From positions 1 through 53,372 of the forward strand of contig CAZWOU010000025.1 in NCBI GenBank assembly GCA_964635375.1: a stretch of DNA of 53,372 nucleotides, in the 5' to 3' direction. Shown here piece by piece: positions 16,258 to 25,305 of this stretch (position 1 is the first letter of the stretch; every line of letters starts with the position of its first letter). The DNA is from CAZMNY01 sp964635375 (lineage in GTDB: Bacteria; Planctomycetota; Planctomycetia; Pirellulales; Pirellulaceae). The notes under the pieces were generated by a model that was not told the DNA's origin, searched no databases, and worked only from the letters and a program-made list of their open reading frames with translations. The position numbers and the translations under genes were made by a program.

Positions 16258-17709
16258 TCAGTGCAGCACCGGGCAGACATCGAACCATGACTGGCCGAGC
16301 CGGCCAATCCACCCATTGGACTCGGGCGGACCCCATTCGCCCAGTGCATAGAACCCTAGTTGAGGAGCCAGGGCGCCGCTCCACGCCGCAACGATTGGGT
16401 CGATAACACCCCAGGCTAACTCGACCTCATCGCTGCGGGCAAACAGACTGGCGTCGCCATTGAGAGCGTCGAGCAGCAGTCGTTGGTAGGCATCGGGTAA
16501 GCTGACCAGAAACTCCTCGCGAAATCGGAAGTCCAAGTCGGTCATTCGCAGACGCATTCCAGCATCAGGCACCTTCGTTTGAAATTGCAACTGCACGCCC
16601 TCGGCAGGCTGAATCTGAATCACAAGTCGATTGGCGTCGACGTGTTGATGGCGAGTTCCAGAGAACAGTAGGTGCGGTGGCGAACGAAATTGGATGACGA
16701 TTTGTGTCGTTCGGCACGACATCGCTTTTCCACTTCTCAGATAGAAGGGAACGCCGTGCCAACGCCAGTTGTCAATGTTCAGCTTGAGTGCTGCAAACGT
16801 TGCGGTCTCACTATCGCTCGGCACGCCATCTTCCGAACGGTAGCCCCGGTATTGCCCTCGCAACGTCCGCTCCGTGAACTCGTCCCCCTCCAAGGGCCGA
16901 ACGGCCTGAAGCACCTTGACTTTCTCGTCCCTCACCATGTCCGCTTCAAAACGAGGCGGCGCCTCCATGGCTGTAATCGTCATTAACTGCAAGAGGTGGT
17001 TTTGAAACATGTCTCGCAGGATGCCGGAGCCATCGTAATAGGCTCCTCGAGATCCCACTCGCACATGCTCGGCAACCGTGATCTGAACATGATCGATATA
17101 GTTCCGATTCCAAAGCGGTTCAAAGATGCTGTTGGCGAAACGCAACACGAGCATGTTCTGAACGGTTTCCTTGCCCAAATAGTGATCAATGCGATAGACG
17201 TCCTTTTCGTCGAACACGCGATGGAGGTCTTCGTTGAGCCGCCGCGCAGAATCGCGATCGACTCCAAACGGTTTCTCGATCACGATGCGACGCGGAGCAT
17301 TCCCTGCCGCCAGGCCGCTACTTCCGAGTTGCGCGGCGGCTTGAGCGTAAAGCCTGGGCAAAGTCGAAAGATAGTAGACGCGCGCGACATCTTCGCCGCC
17401 ATCCAATTGCGAGAGGCGGCTGGCCAGAGCCGCAAAGTCCGTCGCCTGGCCGATGTCCAAGGTCTGGTAGTAGACGCGCGAAGCAAAGTCGTTCCAAGCC
17501 TTGGCCTGAAACTCCTCTCCCACAAACTTGGCTGTCGTTTCGCCTAAGGAATCTCGCCAGCGGTCATCGCTAAATTCGCTTCGTGAGCAGCCGACAATCC
17601 GTGTCTCCGCCGGCAGTCGGCCCTTGATGTGCAGGCGAAACAGAGCGGGGATTAACTTCCGCTGCGTCAGGTCGCCCGACGCTCCAAATATGACAAGCGT
17701 GTGCGCCAT
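16258..17709 (-). CDS. zwf: Glucose-6-phosphate 1-dehydrogenase
   Basis: Zwf oxidises glucose 6-phosphate to 6-phosphogluconolactone with NADP+ (or NAD+), the entry step of the oxidative pentose phosphate pathway. The 483 residues match the family length. The Rossmann motif GASGDLTQRKLIP is at residues 9-21, EKPFG at 145-149, and the substrate signature RIDHYLGKE at 173-181. The C-terminal domain includes GVPFYLRSGKAM. The gene lies 53 bases after gnd on the same strand, so the two oxidative-branch enzymes are probably one operon. The lactonase gene pgl is not seen here. Confidence 0.96.
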   Translation of the reverse strand: MAHTLVIFGASGDLTQRKLIPALFRLHIKGRLPAETRIVGCSRSEFSDDRWRDSLGETTAKFVGEEFQAKAWNDFASRVYYQTLDIGQATDFAALASRLSQLDGGEDVARVYYLSTLPRLYAQAAAQLGSSGLAAGNAPRRIVIEKPFGVDRDSARRLNEDLHRVFDEKDVYRIDHYLGKETVQNMLVLRFANSIFEPLWNRNYIDHVQITVAEHVRVGSRGAYYDGSGILRDMFQNHLLQLMTITAMEAPPRFEADMVRDEKVKVLQAVRPLEGDEFTERTLRGQYRGYRSEDGVPSDSETATFAALKLNIDNWRWHGVPFYLRSGKAMSCRTTQIVIQFRSPPHLLFSGTRHQHVDANRLVIQIQPAEGVQLQFQTKVPDAGMRLRMTDLDFRFREEFLVSLPDAYQRLLLDALNGDASLFARSDEVELAWGVIDPIVAAWSGALAPQLGFYALGEWGPPESNGWIGRLGQSWFDVCPVLH

Positions 17710-17762
17710 TTCTCAAGCCATCCGCGCGTTGTTAGGACGCCCATGCGTCAGGCGTTCGACGA

Positions 17763-19220
17763 TCACCGCGTTCGTCGTTCATGCAGCCAATCGGTGTGGA
17801 AATCGCCGTCCTTGTCGGTCCGCTTGTAGGTATGGGCGCCGAAGTAATCGCGTTGAGCCTGCAGCATATTGGCCGGCAGGCGTTCTCGTCGATAGCTGTC
17901 GTAATAGGCCAATGCGGCGCTGAAGGCGGGTACGGGCAAGCCCAATCGCGTCGCTTCGATGACGACTCGTCGCCAAGCGGCTTGCGCGTTGTGAACCGCC
18001 TTGGTGAAATAAGGGTGCAGCAAGAGGTTTTCCAGATTGGGATCCGAGTCGAACGCCTCTTTGATGCGGTCGAGAAACTGGGCTCGAATGATGCAGCCCC
18101 CTCGCCACAGCAGCGCGCAGTCGCCGTAGTTCAAAGGCCAGGCATGCTCCTCCGCAGCGGCTTGCAACTGAACAAACCCCTGGGCGTAACTACAGATCTT
18201 GGAAGCGTAAAGGGCTGCTCGAATCGACTCGATGAAATCGTCCCGCTCCGCTTCAATCTTCGCTTGGCCCTCTCCTTGATTAAATTCCGGTCCGTTGAGC
18301 ACGTGGCTCGCTCGCCCCCGCGCGGCCTTTTGGGCGGATAGGCTGCGAGCATAAACGGCGGCCGTGACGAGCGTGCTAGGGACTCCCAGATCCAGAGCCA
18401 ATTGACTCATCCACTTGCCCGTCCCTTTGGCGCCGGCTGAGTCTAAAACCTTATCGAGCAAACGTCCTTCGCCGTCCGGGTCGTCCACGCTGAAAATATC
18501 TCGAGAGATTTCGATCAGGTAGCTTTGCAGATCGCCTCGATTCCACTCGTCGAAGACATCGTACATCTCGTCGTTTGAGAGCCCCAAGCCTTCCTTAAGC
18601 ATCAAGTAGGCTTCGCAAATCAGTTGCATATCGCCGTACTCAATTCCGTTGTGCACCATTTTTACGTAGTGCCCGGCTCCGCGAGGCCCGACCCACTCGC
18701 AGCACGGGATATCTGCGTTCGGTCCCACTTTGGCCGCGATTGCCTGGAAGATCGGTTTGACGACAGGCCACGCCCGTTCACTGCCGCCAGGCATCATGCT
18801 GGGACCCTTTAACGCGCCTTCTTCGCCGCCGGAAACGCCCGTGCCAACGAACAGCAAGCCGGCCTCTTCAACTTGCTTCGTTCGTCGTTCGGTGTTCTCG
18901 AAGTGGGTGTTGCCGCCATCGATGATGACGTCGCCCGGCTCAAGCAGAGGAATCAGTTGATCAATGATCGCATCGATGGCCGGCCCCGCCTTGACCAGCA
19001 TCATGACTTTGCGCGGTCTGGCCAGATTGCCGACAAGTTCCTCAATGCTGTGGCAACCGACGAAACTCTTTCCTGCGGCGCGTCCGGCGATGAAATCGTC
19101 AACTTTAGAGGTGGTCCGGTTGAAAACAGCGACGCGATATCCCCGGCTCTCCACGTTCAACGCCAGATTCTCACCCATCACCGCCAAGCCAATTAGGCCG
19201 AAATCGCACTGTGGTTCCAT
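17763..19220 (-). CDS. gnd: 6-phosphogluconate dehydrogenase, decarboxylating
   Basis: Gnd converts 6-phosphogluconate and NADP+ to ribulose 5-phosphate, CO2 and NADPH. The 485 residues begin with the nucleotide-binding motif GLIGLAVMGENLALN (8-22) and include VSGGEEGALKGPSMMPGG (substrate loop, 129-146) and KMVHNGIEYGDMQ (187-199, catalytic Lys). The all-helical C-terminal domain ends with NMLQAQRDYFGAHTYKRTD. The length and motifs are those of the long, dimeric bacterial form. It is the first gene of the gnd-zwf unit. A purine-rich stretch precedes the ATG but is not ideally spaced. Confidence 0.96.
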   Translation of the reverse strand: MEPQCDFGLIGLAVMGENLALNVESRGYRVAVFNRTTSKVDDFIAGRAAGKSFVGCHSIEELVGNLARPRKVMMLVKAGPAIDAIIDQLIPLLEPGDVIIDGGNTHFENTERRTKQVEEAGLLFVGTGVSGGEEGALKGPSMMPGGSERAWPVVKPIFQAIAAKVGPNADIPCCEWVGPRGAGHYVKMVHNGIEYGDMQLICEAYLMLKEGLGLSNDEMYDVFDEWNRGDLQSYLIEISRDIFSVDDPDGEGRLLDKVLDSAGAKGTGKWMSQLALDLGVPSTLVTAAVYARSLSAQKAARGRASHVLNGPEFNQGEGQAKIEAERDDFIESIRAALYASKICSYAQGFVQLQAAAEEHAWPLNYGDCALLWRGGCIIRAQFLDRIKEAFDSDPNLENLLLHPYFTKAVHNAQAAWRRVVIEATRLGLPVPAFSAALAYYDSYRRERLPANMLQAQRDYFGAHTYKRTDKDGDFHTDWLHERRTR

Positions 19221-19423
19221 CGCCAGTTCCCGCTCCCGTCCTTCGAATAGACTTGTTCATGAGGTCAGAGCGATTGTAGCTCTCCTCACTACTTGCGGCA
19301 ACGACCTCGGGCACACTCCCCAACCGCGCCTCGCTCAGTCGGAGGACCGCGAATCTCGCCGCCCTCGCTCTGAAGATAGAACAGGCGAGGCGCGCCGACC
19401 GCGACCGGGGACGCGCAAAAAAA

Positions 19424-19446
19424 ACACACCTCGCGTCGAGGTGTGT
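19424..19446 (-). terminator. Intrinsic terminator of the 19477-19800 gene
   Basis: On the minus strand a 9-base stem (19438-19446 with 19424-19432) closes a 5-base loop and is followed by a T8 run. It lies 30 bases after the stop of the 107-residue gene. Confidence 0.85.
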
Positions 19447-19476
19447 GGGAGTTCTGATTACATTTTCCGCTTTGCG

Positions 19477-19800
19477 CTACGCTGCTCGTCGCAACACGAC
19501 CACTGGCGCAGGCGAGGCCAGGACACGGGCGATCGCGAGTCGAGCGATCTCGTCCATCACGGCGGCGGCGAGCTGAGTCGTGGAGAGGTGGGCGCCTTCT
19601 TGTGAATGCCGGATGTCGTTTTCGACATCGAGTCGCGTCCGAGCCTTCACGTAGCCTCGTAATTCAGCGATTGGCAGTCGTGCGGCGCGAGGTTCGATCT
19701 TGCACCAGGCGGCGTCGAGACATCGCATGGCAATCTTCTCAGCAACTTCATTGAGCCCTTCACCGCCGCGCAACATCGCGATCCACTGCTTAAAACCCAT
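19477..19800 (-). CDS. Conserved hypothetical protein
   Basis: A 107-residue, mostly helical cytoplasmic protein. Conserved-looking phrases are NEVAEKIAMRCLDAAW, IAELRGYVKARTRLDV and a C-terminal helix (TQLAAAVMDEIARLAIARVL). It has no signal peptide, metal motif or known catalytic motif. The ribosome site AAGGA lies seven bases before the ATG and a good terminator follows, so expression is credible. I do not recognise a named family; the style is that of short planctomycete-specific proteins. Confidence 0.65.
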   Translation of the reverse strand: MGFKQWIAMLRGGEGLNEVAEKIAMRCLDAAWCKIEPRAARLPIAELRGYVKARTRLDVENDIRHSQEGAHLSTTQLAAAVMDEIARLAIARVLASPAPVVVLRRAA

Positions 19801-20168
19801 TGCGGATCCTTTCCGAGGAGACGTTCATCCATGTGGTGATCGAGCGTCGCGAGTATTAGATGGGAGAATCGACGCTCTGAAGATGAGGATCGTGCCGGAA
19901 GGGGGACAATCTTCAGCCTGCTCTTTGAGACGCGGCGTGGGCCATGTGGGTAAACTGTGCCCATCGTCGCTATCGAGGCGAAGAAATCAAATGCGACCGG
20001 CCGAAGACTTTGCTCGGTCGCTAAAGTCGGCAGTCAAATTGGACGATAGCCATTGGACGGGTGCTTGGACGCCGTTCACACCGGTTGGGCAACCTTCGGC
20101 GAATGGGCAAAGCAGACTAGCCCTATTCACCAATTCCGCTAAAATGCCGTTTCCACAACGATCATCAA
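19801..20168. other. Intergenic region upstream of tRNA-Cys
   Basis: No gene is supported. The region should contain the promoter of the 107-residue gene and the tRNA promoter. A TAAAAT sequence about 30 bases upstream of the tRNA is a possible -10 element. Confidence 0.35.
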
Positions 20169-20240
20169 GGCGCCGTAGCCAAGTGGCTAAGGCAGCGGAT
20201 TGCAAATCCGCCATCCCCGGTTCGAATCCGGGCGGCGCCT
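20169..20240 (+). tRNA. tRNA-Cys (anticodon GCA)
   Basis: The 72-base sequence folds as a cloverleaf. The acceptor stem is GGCGCCG (20169-20175) with CGGCGCC (20233-20239), discriminator T at 20240. The anticodon stem GCGGA/TCCGC closes the loop TTGCAAA, with anticodon GCA at 20202-20204. The T-arm contains GGTTCGAATCC. No CCA is encoded. An integrase remnant follows eight bases later. Confidence 0.97.
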
Positions 20241-20247
20241 CTTCTTT

Positions 20248-20478
20248 TTACTGGGTTTGAGGCACATTCTCCTCACCCTGTCCGCCAGCCGCACCCGCGT
20301 TTCTCGTTGCCTCCCAGAGGATGGATGCCGTGCGTTGAGCGTTCTGGTCCACATAGAATCGGAGCGTCGTATCGATCGACTCATGCCGCATCAGTTCCAT
20401 CAGGATCTGCGGCATCACGCGTTCGGACCATCGGGCACCGAATGAGCGACGAAGGCGTGTGGTGAATGAACTCGAACC
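20248..20478 (-). pseudogene. 3' remnant of a tyrosine recombinase (phage-type integrase)
   Basis: The open stretch encodes only the end of the catalytic domain, with no start. Visible are TRLRRSFGARWSERVMPQ (with the Arg of box II), LMELMRHESIDTTLRFYV (with the conserved His and the Tyr nucleophile), and a tail QNAQRTASILWEA seen in planctomycete integrases. The expected HxLRR is altered (TRLRR) and an in-frame TGA lies directly upstream at 20479-20481, so it is a truncated and probably frameshifted relic. It sits eight bases from the tRNA-Cys 3' end and points towards it. This is the usual place for an integrase of an element inserted into a tRNA gene. Confidence 0.75.
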
Positions 20479-20950
20479 TCAGGCGGGGGGATCGGGTTTT
20501 GGCATCGCTGACGAGGGAATTGCCTAGCCCTGACGTTCAGCACGCCGGACAGTTCTGCCTGGCGGTGAGTTCGGCCGAGACCATCGCATACTGACTGCGT
20601 AGAATTCTGGAAGGATGCGTTGGCGAGTTTCTTGACCTAACGGGGCGCGCTGGTTTTGATGCCTATCTACTCACGTCAATTCTCGATCCGGCAATTGTGC
20701 ACACTGTGTGTTGCAGCTTTCCTAGCAAATGTGTTCGTGGCTTGCGACTTGGACGAATGGTCCGGGATTTGTCAGGATGCGTATAGTGGGAAGCCTCACC
20801 AGGTGTTGATTGGTTCTATCGCTCGGGACTCCTGTTTGGCACTCGATTTCGAGCTGCGTTCTGCGTTCGTGGCGTAATCTGGTTCACTTGCTCACTCTGC
20901 CAAGATCGTTGGCAGTCATCTCGTCCAGCGAGCTGAGGGTGGCTGGACTC
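20479..20950. other. Intergenic region with no well-supported gene
   Basis: This may be decayed remains of the element that carried the integrase. A plus-strand reading of about 72 codons (from 20659) begins MPIYSRQFSIRQLCTLCVAA and could be a signal peptide, but no further feature supports it. I see no terminal repeats or transposase. Confidence 0.35.
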
Positions 20951-22387
20951 CTAGGCGATCAACGGGCGGAGGAGTTGTGCGTCGTGAATGCTTGTGAGCC
21001 GATCGTCGAGTCCGTTGCGGTTGAATACCAATCGCTTGTCATCGAGGCCCAGTAGGTGCAGGATGGTTGCGTGCAAGTCAGCTACGGGAGTTTTGTTCTC
21101 GGTTGCGTAGTAGCCGAACTCATCCGTTGCACCATAGGCTTGGCCGCCCCGAACACCTCCGCCAGCCAGCCAGACGCTGAAGCCCTGCTTGTGGTGGTCG
21201 CGGCCTGCGCCGCCTTGGCTGACGGGCGTTCTTCCAAACTCCCCTCCCCAAAAGACCAAGGTCGAATCGAGCAACCCGCGTTGCTTGAGATCCTTAAGCA
21301 GGGCTGCCGTGGGTTGATCCGTCTCCAGGCAGCATTCTTTGGTTCGCGCCGCATTGTCTGCGTGGGTGTCCCACATTTGGCCGCGTATGAAGACTTGCAC
21401 GTAACGAACTCCTCGCTCGACCAGTCGTCTCGCCATCAAACACCGTTTGCCGTAGCTGGCGGTCTTCGGATTGTTCAGGCCATACAACTCCTGCGTGGCT
21501 GCGGTCTCCGCGGATACATCGAGGGCTTCGGCAGCGGAGACCTGCATCCGGCCAGCCAACTCGTAACTTGCGATACGCGCTTCGAGTTGTTCGTCAAGCC
21601 CCGGGTTCTGCGACTTGTGCCTCTGATTAATATTACGCAGCATCGCGAACCGAAGAGCTTGGAGTTTCTTGGAAACGCCTTTGGGCGGTTCGAGGTGCAG
21701 AACCGGCGACCCACTGTGGCGAAAATGGACGCCTTGGAATCGCGGAGGCAAGAACCCAGAGGACCAGTTGCGCGTGCGATCGACGGGCAGTTTACTGTCG
21801 TTTCGCAAGACGACGTAGGCAGGCAACTCTTTGTTTTCGGACCCGAGGGCATAGTTCACCCAGGCTCCGATCGTTGGGCGACCTGAGACGGTGCGGCCAG
21901 TATGCATGTGCCATAGCGCCTGTTCGTGATTGTTGTGCTCAGAGACCATCGAACGAATGACGGCGATGTCGTCTGCGCATTGTGACGTGTGCGAGAGGAT
22001 CTCGGAGTACTCAACTCCACACTCGCCAGATCGCCGAAACTTGAACGGCGATCCCATTAAGCCGCCATGCTTGGAAAGCTTCACCAAGTCCGCGAAGTCT
22101 TTAGGCATGGGCTTGCCATGATGTTTATTTAACGCGGGCTTTGGGTCGAGCAAGTCCATGTGGCTCGGCCCGCCGTGCTGAAACAACTGAATCACCGCGG
22201 TGGCTGTTGGAGGGAAATGGGGACCGTGGGCCAGCGGTGAATCCTCGCTCCCACCTGCTCCGCCGCAGTCGTCAGCCAATAGTGACGACAGTGCGATCCC
22301 CGTCAGTCCAGTCCCGACACGCGCGTACAATTCTCGGCGGTTCAACAGATCAGCCAAGTGCAGATAGTCGTCGTGTCCGCATGCCAT
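20951..22387 (-). CDS. DUF1501 family protein (planctomycete sulfatase-like)
   Basis: A 478-residue protein of the DUF1501 family, which has an alkaline-phosphatase/sulfatase-like fold and is greatly expanded in planctomycetes. Typical phrases are AVIQLFQHGGPSHMDLLDPKP, PFKFRRSGECGVEYSEILSH, EHNNHEQALWHMHTGR, LPAYVVLRNDS, and near the end VFWGGEFGRTPVSQGGAGRDHH (metal-binding region of the fold). The N-terminus has a bacterial-type leader before ALSSLLADD, probably a Tat-like or membrane-directed signal, though no perfect RRxFL is seen. GGAG lies nine bases before the ATG. The gene starts 20 bases after the DUF1553 gene, forming the classic planctomycete pair. The substrate is unknown. Confidence 0.9.
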   Translation of the reverse strand: MACGHDDYLHLADLLNRRELYARVGTGLTGIALSSLLADDCGGAGGSEDSPLAHGPHFPPTATAVIQLFQHGGPSHMDLLDPKPALNKHHGKPMPKDFADLVKLSKHGGLMGSPFKFRRSGECGVEYSEILSHTSQCADDIAVIRSMVSEHNNHEQALWHMHTGRTVSGRPTIGAWVNYALGSENKELPAYVVLRNDSKLPVDRTRNWSSGFLPPRFQGVHFRHSGSPVLHLEPPKGVSKKLQALRFAMLRNINQRHKSQNPGLDEQLEARIASYELAGRMQVSAAEALDVSAETAATQELYGLNNPKTASYGKRCLMARRLVERGVRYVQVFIRGQMWDTHADNAARTKECCLETDQPTAALLKDLKQRGLLDSTLVFWGGEFGRTPVSQGGAGRDHHKQGFSVWLAGGGVRGGQAYGATDEFGYYATENKTPVADLHATILHLLGLDDKRLVFNRNGLDDRLTSIHDAQLLRPLIA

Positions 22388-22407
22388 GACGGAATGCTCC
22401 AGGTCAA

Positions 22408-25107
22408 TTATGGTACGTAAAGGAATTCGTTGCTGTTGAAAACGACAATCGCCAACTGAGTCCAGGCGTCCATCTCGTTCCGTTGTTTCTCTTCCTTTGA
22501 GTTGGGTTCCGCCTTGGTCGATGGATCCGCAGTTGTCGATAGCGCGGCGACTGAACGCAAGAACTCGAAATATTCGCGGTGTTCAACTGCAGTGGGCGAG
22601 CGAGAGTAGGCCAGCTGAAACAGAGTATCCAATCGGCTTTTCGGATCGTTCGGCCGTTTCTCAATAACCCGTTTCGCCAGCGTCTTCGCGTTGCTGGCGG
22701 TGAATCCGCTATTTAGCATTGATAGCGCTTGCGTCACGACAATCGACTTGGTCCGTTGAGTACAGTTTGTTTCCATCGTCGGTGTGTCGAACAACTCAAG
22801 TAACGTGACGGCTTGGCTTCGTCGAACGATCAAGTAGATGCTGCGGCGGTTGCCAGCCGGCGTATCGACTGCGGTAACCAAGCCCTGGCTATTTCTGTTG
22901 ACGGGCACGGGCGATCCGTGCATCGTGAGATTGAGTTTTCCAGCCACCGAGAGAATGGCGTCGCGAATGGCCTCTCCTTCGATTCTTCGCGGCGGCCAGG
23001 ACCCAAGCAATTCGTTGCTTGGGTCAATAGTCTGCAGTTTCACATTGAGTTGAGATGATTGGCGGAAAGCGGAAGAATTCAAAATCAAGCGATGCAATTT
23101 CTTGAGACTCCAGCCTTGCTTGATGAACTCGGTGGCAAGCCAATCGAGCAGGTCCGGATGCGTTGGCCGCGCGCCGATTTTTCCGAAATTGTCGAGCGAG
23201 CTCACGATGCCAGTCCCAAAGTACTGGGCCCAAACTCGATTGACCTGCACTCTTGCAGTCAACGGATTCTTGGGATCGACCAACCACCGAGCCAAGGCGA
23301 GCCGGCGCCCAGACGTTCGGTAGCCTGGGCGGACTTGCAGTTCATAACCAGCTGGCGCTAGAACCCGGGGTAGATGGGGCTTCACGACGATTCCTGGAGT
23401 TCGAAAGTCGCCCCGTTTTAGCAAGTGGGTCGGTTGTGGTTCGCCTTCGAGATCGTAGATTCCGCGGATCTGTACAATCGATTCTCGCAAAGACGTCTCC
23501 GACGCGATGGCTGCATTCAGTTTCGACAGTTGCTGCTCAAACGCGGGAAACCGCTTGGACAAGTCCGCTTGGGAAACTTTCACGCCAGCCGCGTTCTCAG
23601 CAATGAGCTGTTTTTGGTCTGTGTTTCGTTTCTTTGGATCGAGCAGAATCGCTGCCTTCAGATTCTTGAGCAAAGTAGCGTCTTTGATTTCAGCCAAATC
23701 GGTTCGCAACGCCTTGTCTCTGAATCTCGCGGTCGACGACGTGATACTCGCTTCCAACTGCTTAATCCTGGCATTGGTTCGTTGGTTATCGCCAGCGACT
23801 CGCTTGACTTCCTCTTCGCTCGCCATCGGTAGATTGCGTTGTGGCGACACGATCCACCGTTTGGCATCAAGCGCAGGGTCAAAGAACGCCCACAGTTGGT
23901 AGTAGTCGCGTTGGGCGAAAGGGTCCATCTTGTGTTCGTGACAGCGTGCACATTGCAGCGTGAGTCCAAGCAGGCTTGTGCTGAAGATCTCCACGGTGTC
24001 TGCAATCACCTGATTCACTTCAGGTTGCTCGATATAGCCGGGATACGTTGGATCGGGCGCCATTCTCATGAAGCCAGTCGCGATTAGGTTGTCCACCATT
24101 TCCGGTGTGAGTTCGTCGGCTTGCCTCCAGTCGGCCAGTTCGTCTCCGGCGATTTGCTCGAGCAGGAATCGGTCAAATGGCTTGTCTGCGTTGATCGAGC
24201 GGATAACGTAGTCGCGATATCGCCAGGCTTCTGGCCTCAGTCGATCGGCTTCAAGATAGCCGTCTGAATCAGCGTACCCTGCAACATCAAGCCAATGGCG
24301 TCCCCAACGCTCGCCGTAACGCGGCGAATCAAGCAGTTCATCAATCAGCTCTTCGTATGCATTCGAACTTGAGTTGTTCACAAAGTTCTGAACTTGTTCA
24401 CTCGTCGGCGGCAGACCGTGCAGCGCAAAGGAGAGTCGCCGAATCAGCGTATTCTTGTCTGCAGCAGGCATGAAGGATGCGCCGTGCGGTTCGAGTTGTG
24501 CCAACAGGAACGCATCGATGGGGGTCCGCACAAGATCGCCGTGCCGGACAGTGGGAACCGTTGGTCTCTGCGGCGGTTTGAACGCCCAGAAGTCGCGGTC
24601 TTTTGCCGTCAGCTGATGATCGCCGTCTGTATCCGGAAGCGGCAACTCGTCTTTTCCTTGCAGTCGAGCTCCTTCAGCCACCCATCGATGAATCGCCATC
24701 CGATTTGCGTCACTCAACTTGGGTGATCCCTCTGGCGGCATCTCGCCTTCCTCGATCATCTCCAGCAGGAGGCTCATGCGGGGCTGTTTTAGATCCAGGC
24801 CTGGGCCACTGTCCCCTCCTTGAAGCAGGGTGAATCGGCGACGAAGATCGAGCCCTGCTTTTTGCGATGTCCCGCCATGGCACTTGAAGCAACGCGATCG
24901 AAAGATAGGAACGATGTGCTTCTCAAACGTCAGTGACGATGGGTTGATGGGTTGCTTTGCACCGTCATCATCTTCAGCGGGTGAATAACTCGTCGCCAGC
25001 AGGGCGGCCCCGAGCGACAACAACGCTAGAAGAACACTCGCGGAGATCGGCCTCTTCTTGGTGAACATGCTGGCGAAGCCTCGGTTGTCGATGCAAGAAC
25101 GGCTCAA
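22408..25107 (-). CDS. PSCyt1/DUF1549/DUF1553 cytochrome-domain protein
   Basis: A large secreted planctomycete protein. The N-terminus carries a signal peptide (from M14: MFTKKRPISASVLLALLSLG), then a cytochrome-like domain with CFKCH at 73-77 and MPPEGSPKLSDA. DUF1549 follows (RYGERWGRHWLDVAGYADSDG), with a second heme-like CARCH near residue 386 (LQCARCHEHKMDPFAQRDYY). A coiled stretch comes next, then DUF1553 (NRVWAQYFGTGIV, LLDWLATEF, TQALSMLNSGF). It may start at M1 (25105-25107) or at M14 (25066-25068); M14 gives a cleaner signal peptide. It is co-transcribed with DUF1501. The pair is thought to act in polysaccharide handling, but no reaction is established. Confidence 0.92.
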   Translation of the reverse strand: MSRSCIDNRGFASMFTKKRPISASVLLALLSLGAALLATSYSPAEDDDGAKQPINPSSLTFEKHIVPIFRSRCFKCHGGTSQKAGLDLRRRFTLLQGGDSGPGLDLKQPRMSLLLEMIEEGEMPPEGSPKLSDANRMAIHRWVAEGARLQGKDELPLPDTDGDHQLTAKDRDFWAFKPPQRPTVPTVRHGDLVRTPIDAFLLAQLEPHGASFMPAADKNTLIRRLSFALHGLPPTSEQVQNFVNNSSSNAYEELIDELLDSPRYGERWGRHWLDVAGYADSDGYLEADRLRPEAWRYRDYVIRSINADKPFDRFLLEQIAGDELADWRQADELTPEMVDNLIATGFMRMAPDPTYPGYIEQPEVNQVIADTVEIFSTSLLGLTLQCARCHEHKMDPFAQRDYYQLWAFFDPALDAKRWIVSPQRNLPMASEEEVKRVAGDNQRTNARIKQLEASITSSTARFRDKALRTDLAEIKDATLLKNLKAAILLDPKKRNTDQKQLIAENAAGVKVSQADLSKRFPAFEQQLSKLNAAIASETSLRESIVQIRGIYDLEGEPQPTHLLKRGDFRTPGIVVKPHLPRVLAPAGYELQVRPGYRTSGRRLALARWLVDPKNPLTARVQVNRVWAQYFGTGIVSSLDNFGKIGARPTHPDLLDWLATEFIKQGWSLKKLHRLILNSSAFRQSSQLNVKLQTIDPSNELLGSWPPRRIEGEAIRDAILSVAGKLNLTMHGSPVPVNRNSQGLVTAVDTPAGNRRSIYLIVRRSQAVTLLELFDTPTMETNCTQRTKSIVVTQALSMLNSGFTASNAKTLAKRVIEKRPNDPKSRLDTLFQLAYSRSPTAVEHREYFEFLRSVAALSTTADPSTKAEPNSKEEKQRNEMDAWTQLAIVVFNSNEFLYVP

Positions 25108-25190
25108 CTCGCCACAAACGCAGGAGACTCTACCCGACGCGATCGCAATCAGGCGACATAGTTCGGTCTTCGAGGATTCGATCGTACCAC

Positions 25191-25236
25191 AATTGCCAAC
25201 GTCGTTCGTCGATAATTGCCAACGTCGTTCGTCGAT
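25191..25236. repeat. 23-base perfect tandem duplication
   Basis: AATTGCCAACGTCGTTCGTC plus GAT occurs twice head to tail (25191-25213 and 25214-25236) in the 200-base region between the divergent DUF1553 and kinase genes. It could double a regulator site or be a replication-slippage product. Confidence 0.85.
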
Positions 25237-25305
25237 AGGCTACCCGTCTCGCCAATTCCGCCAGGCGCCTCAATCTCCTCGTCTCGGCTTGGTACACTGG
25301 ACGAC

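Noticed and set aside
20656..20877. A 73-codon plus-strand frame with a possible signal peptide
   Set aside because: It lies in a decayed region with no homologue I recognise and no ribosome site. It is mentioned only in the intergenic entry.
20951..25107. DUF1553-DUF1501 pair as a novel system
   Set aside because: It is a standard planctomycete gene pair with the expected motifs and order.
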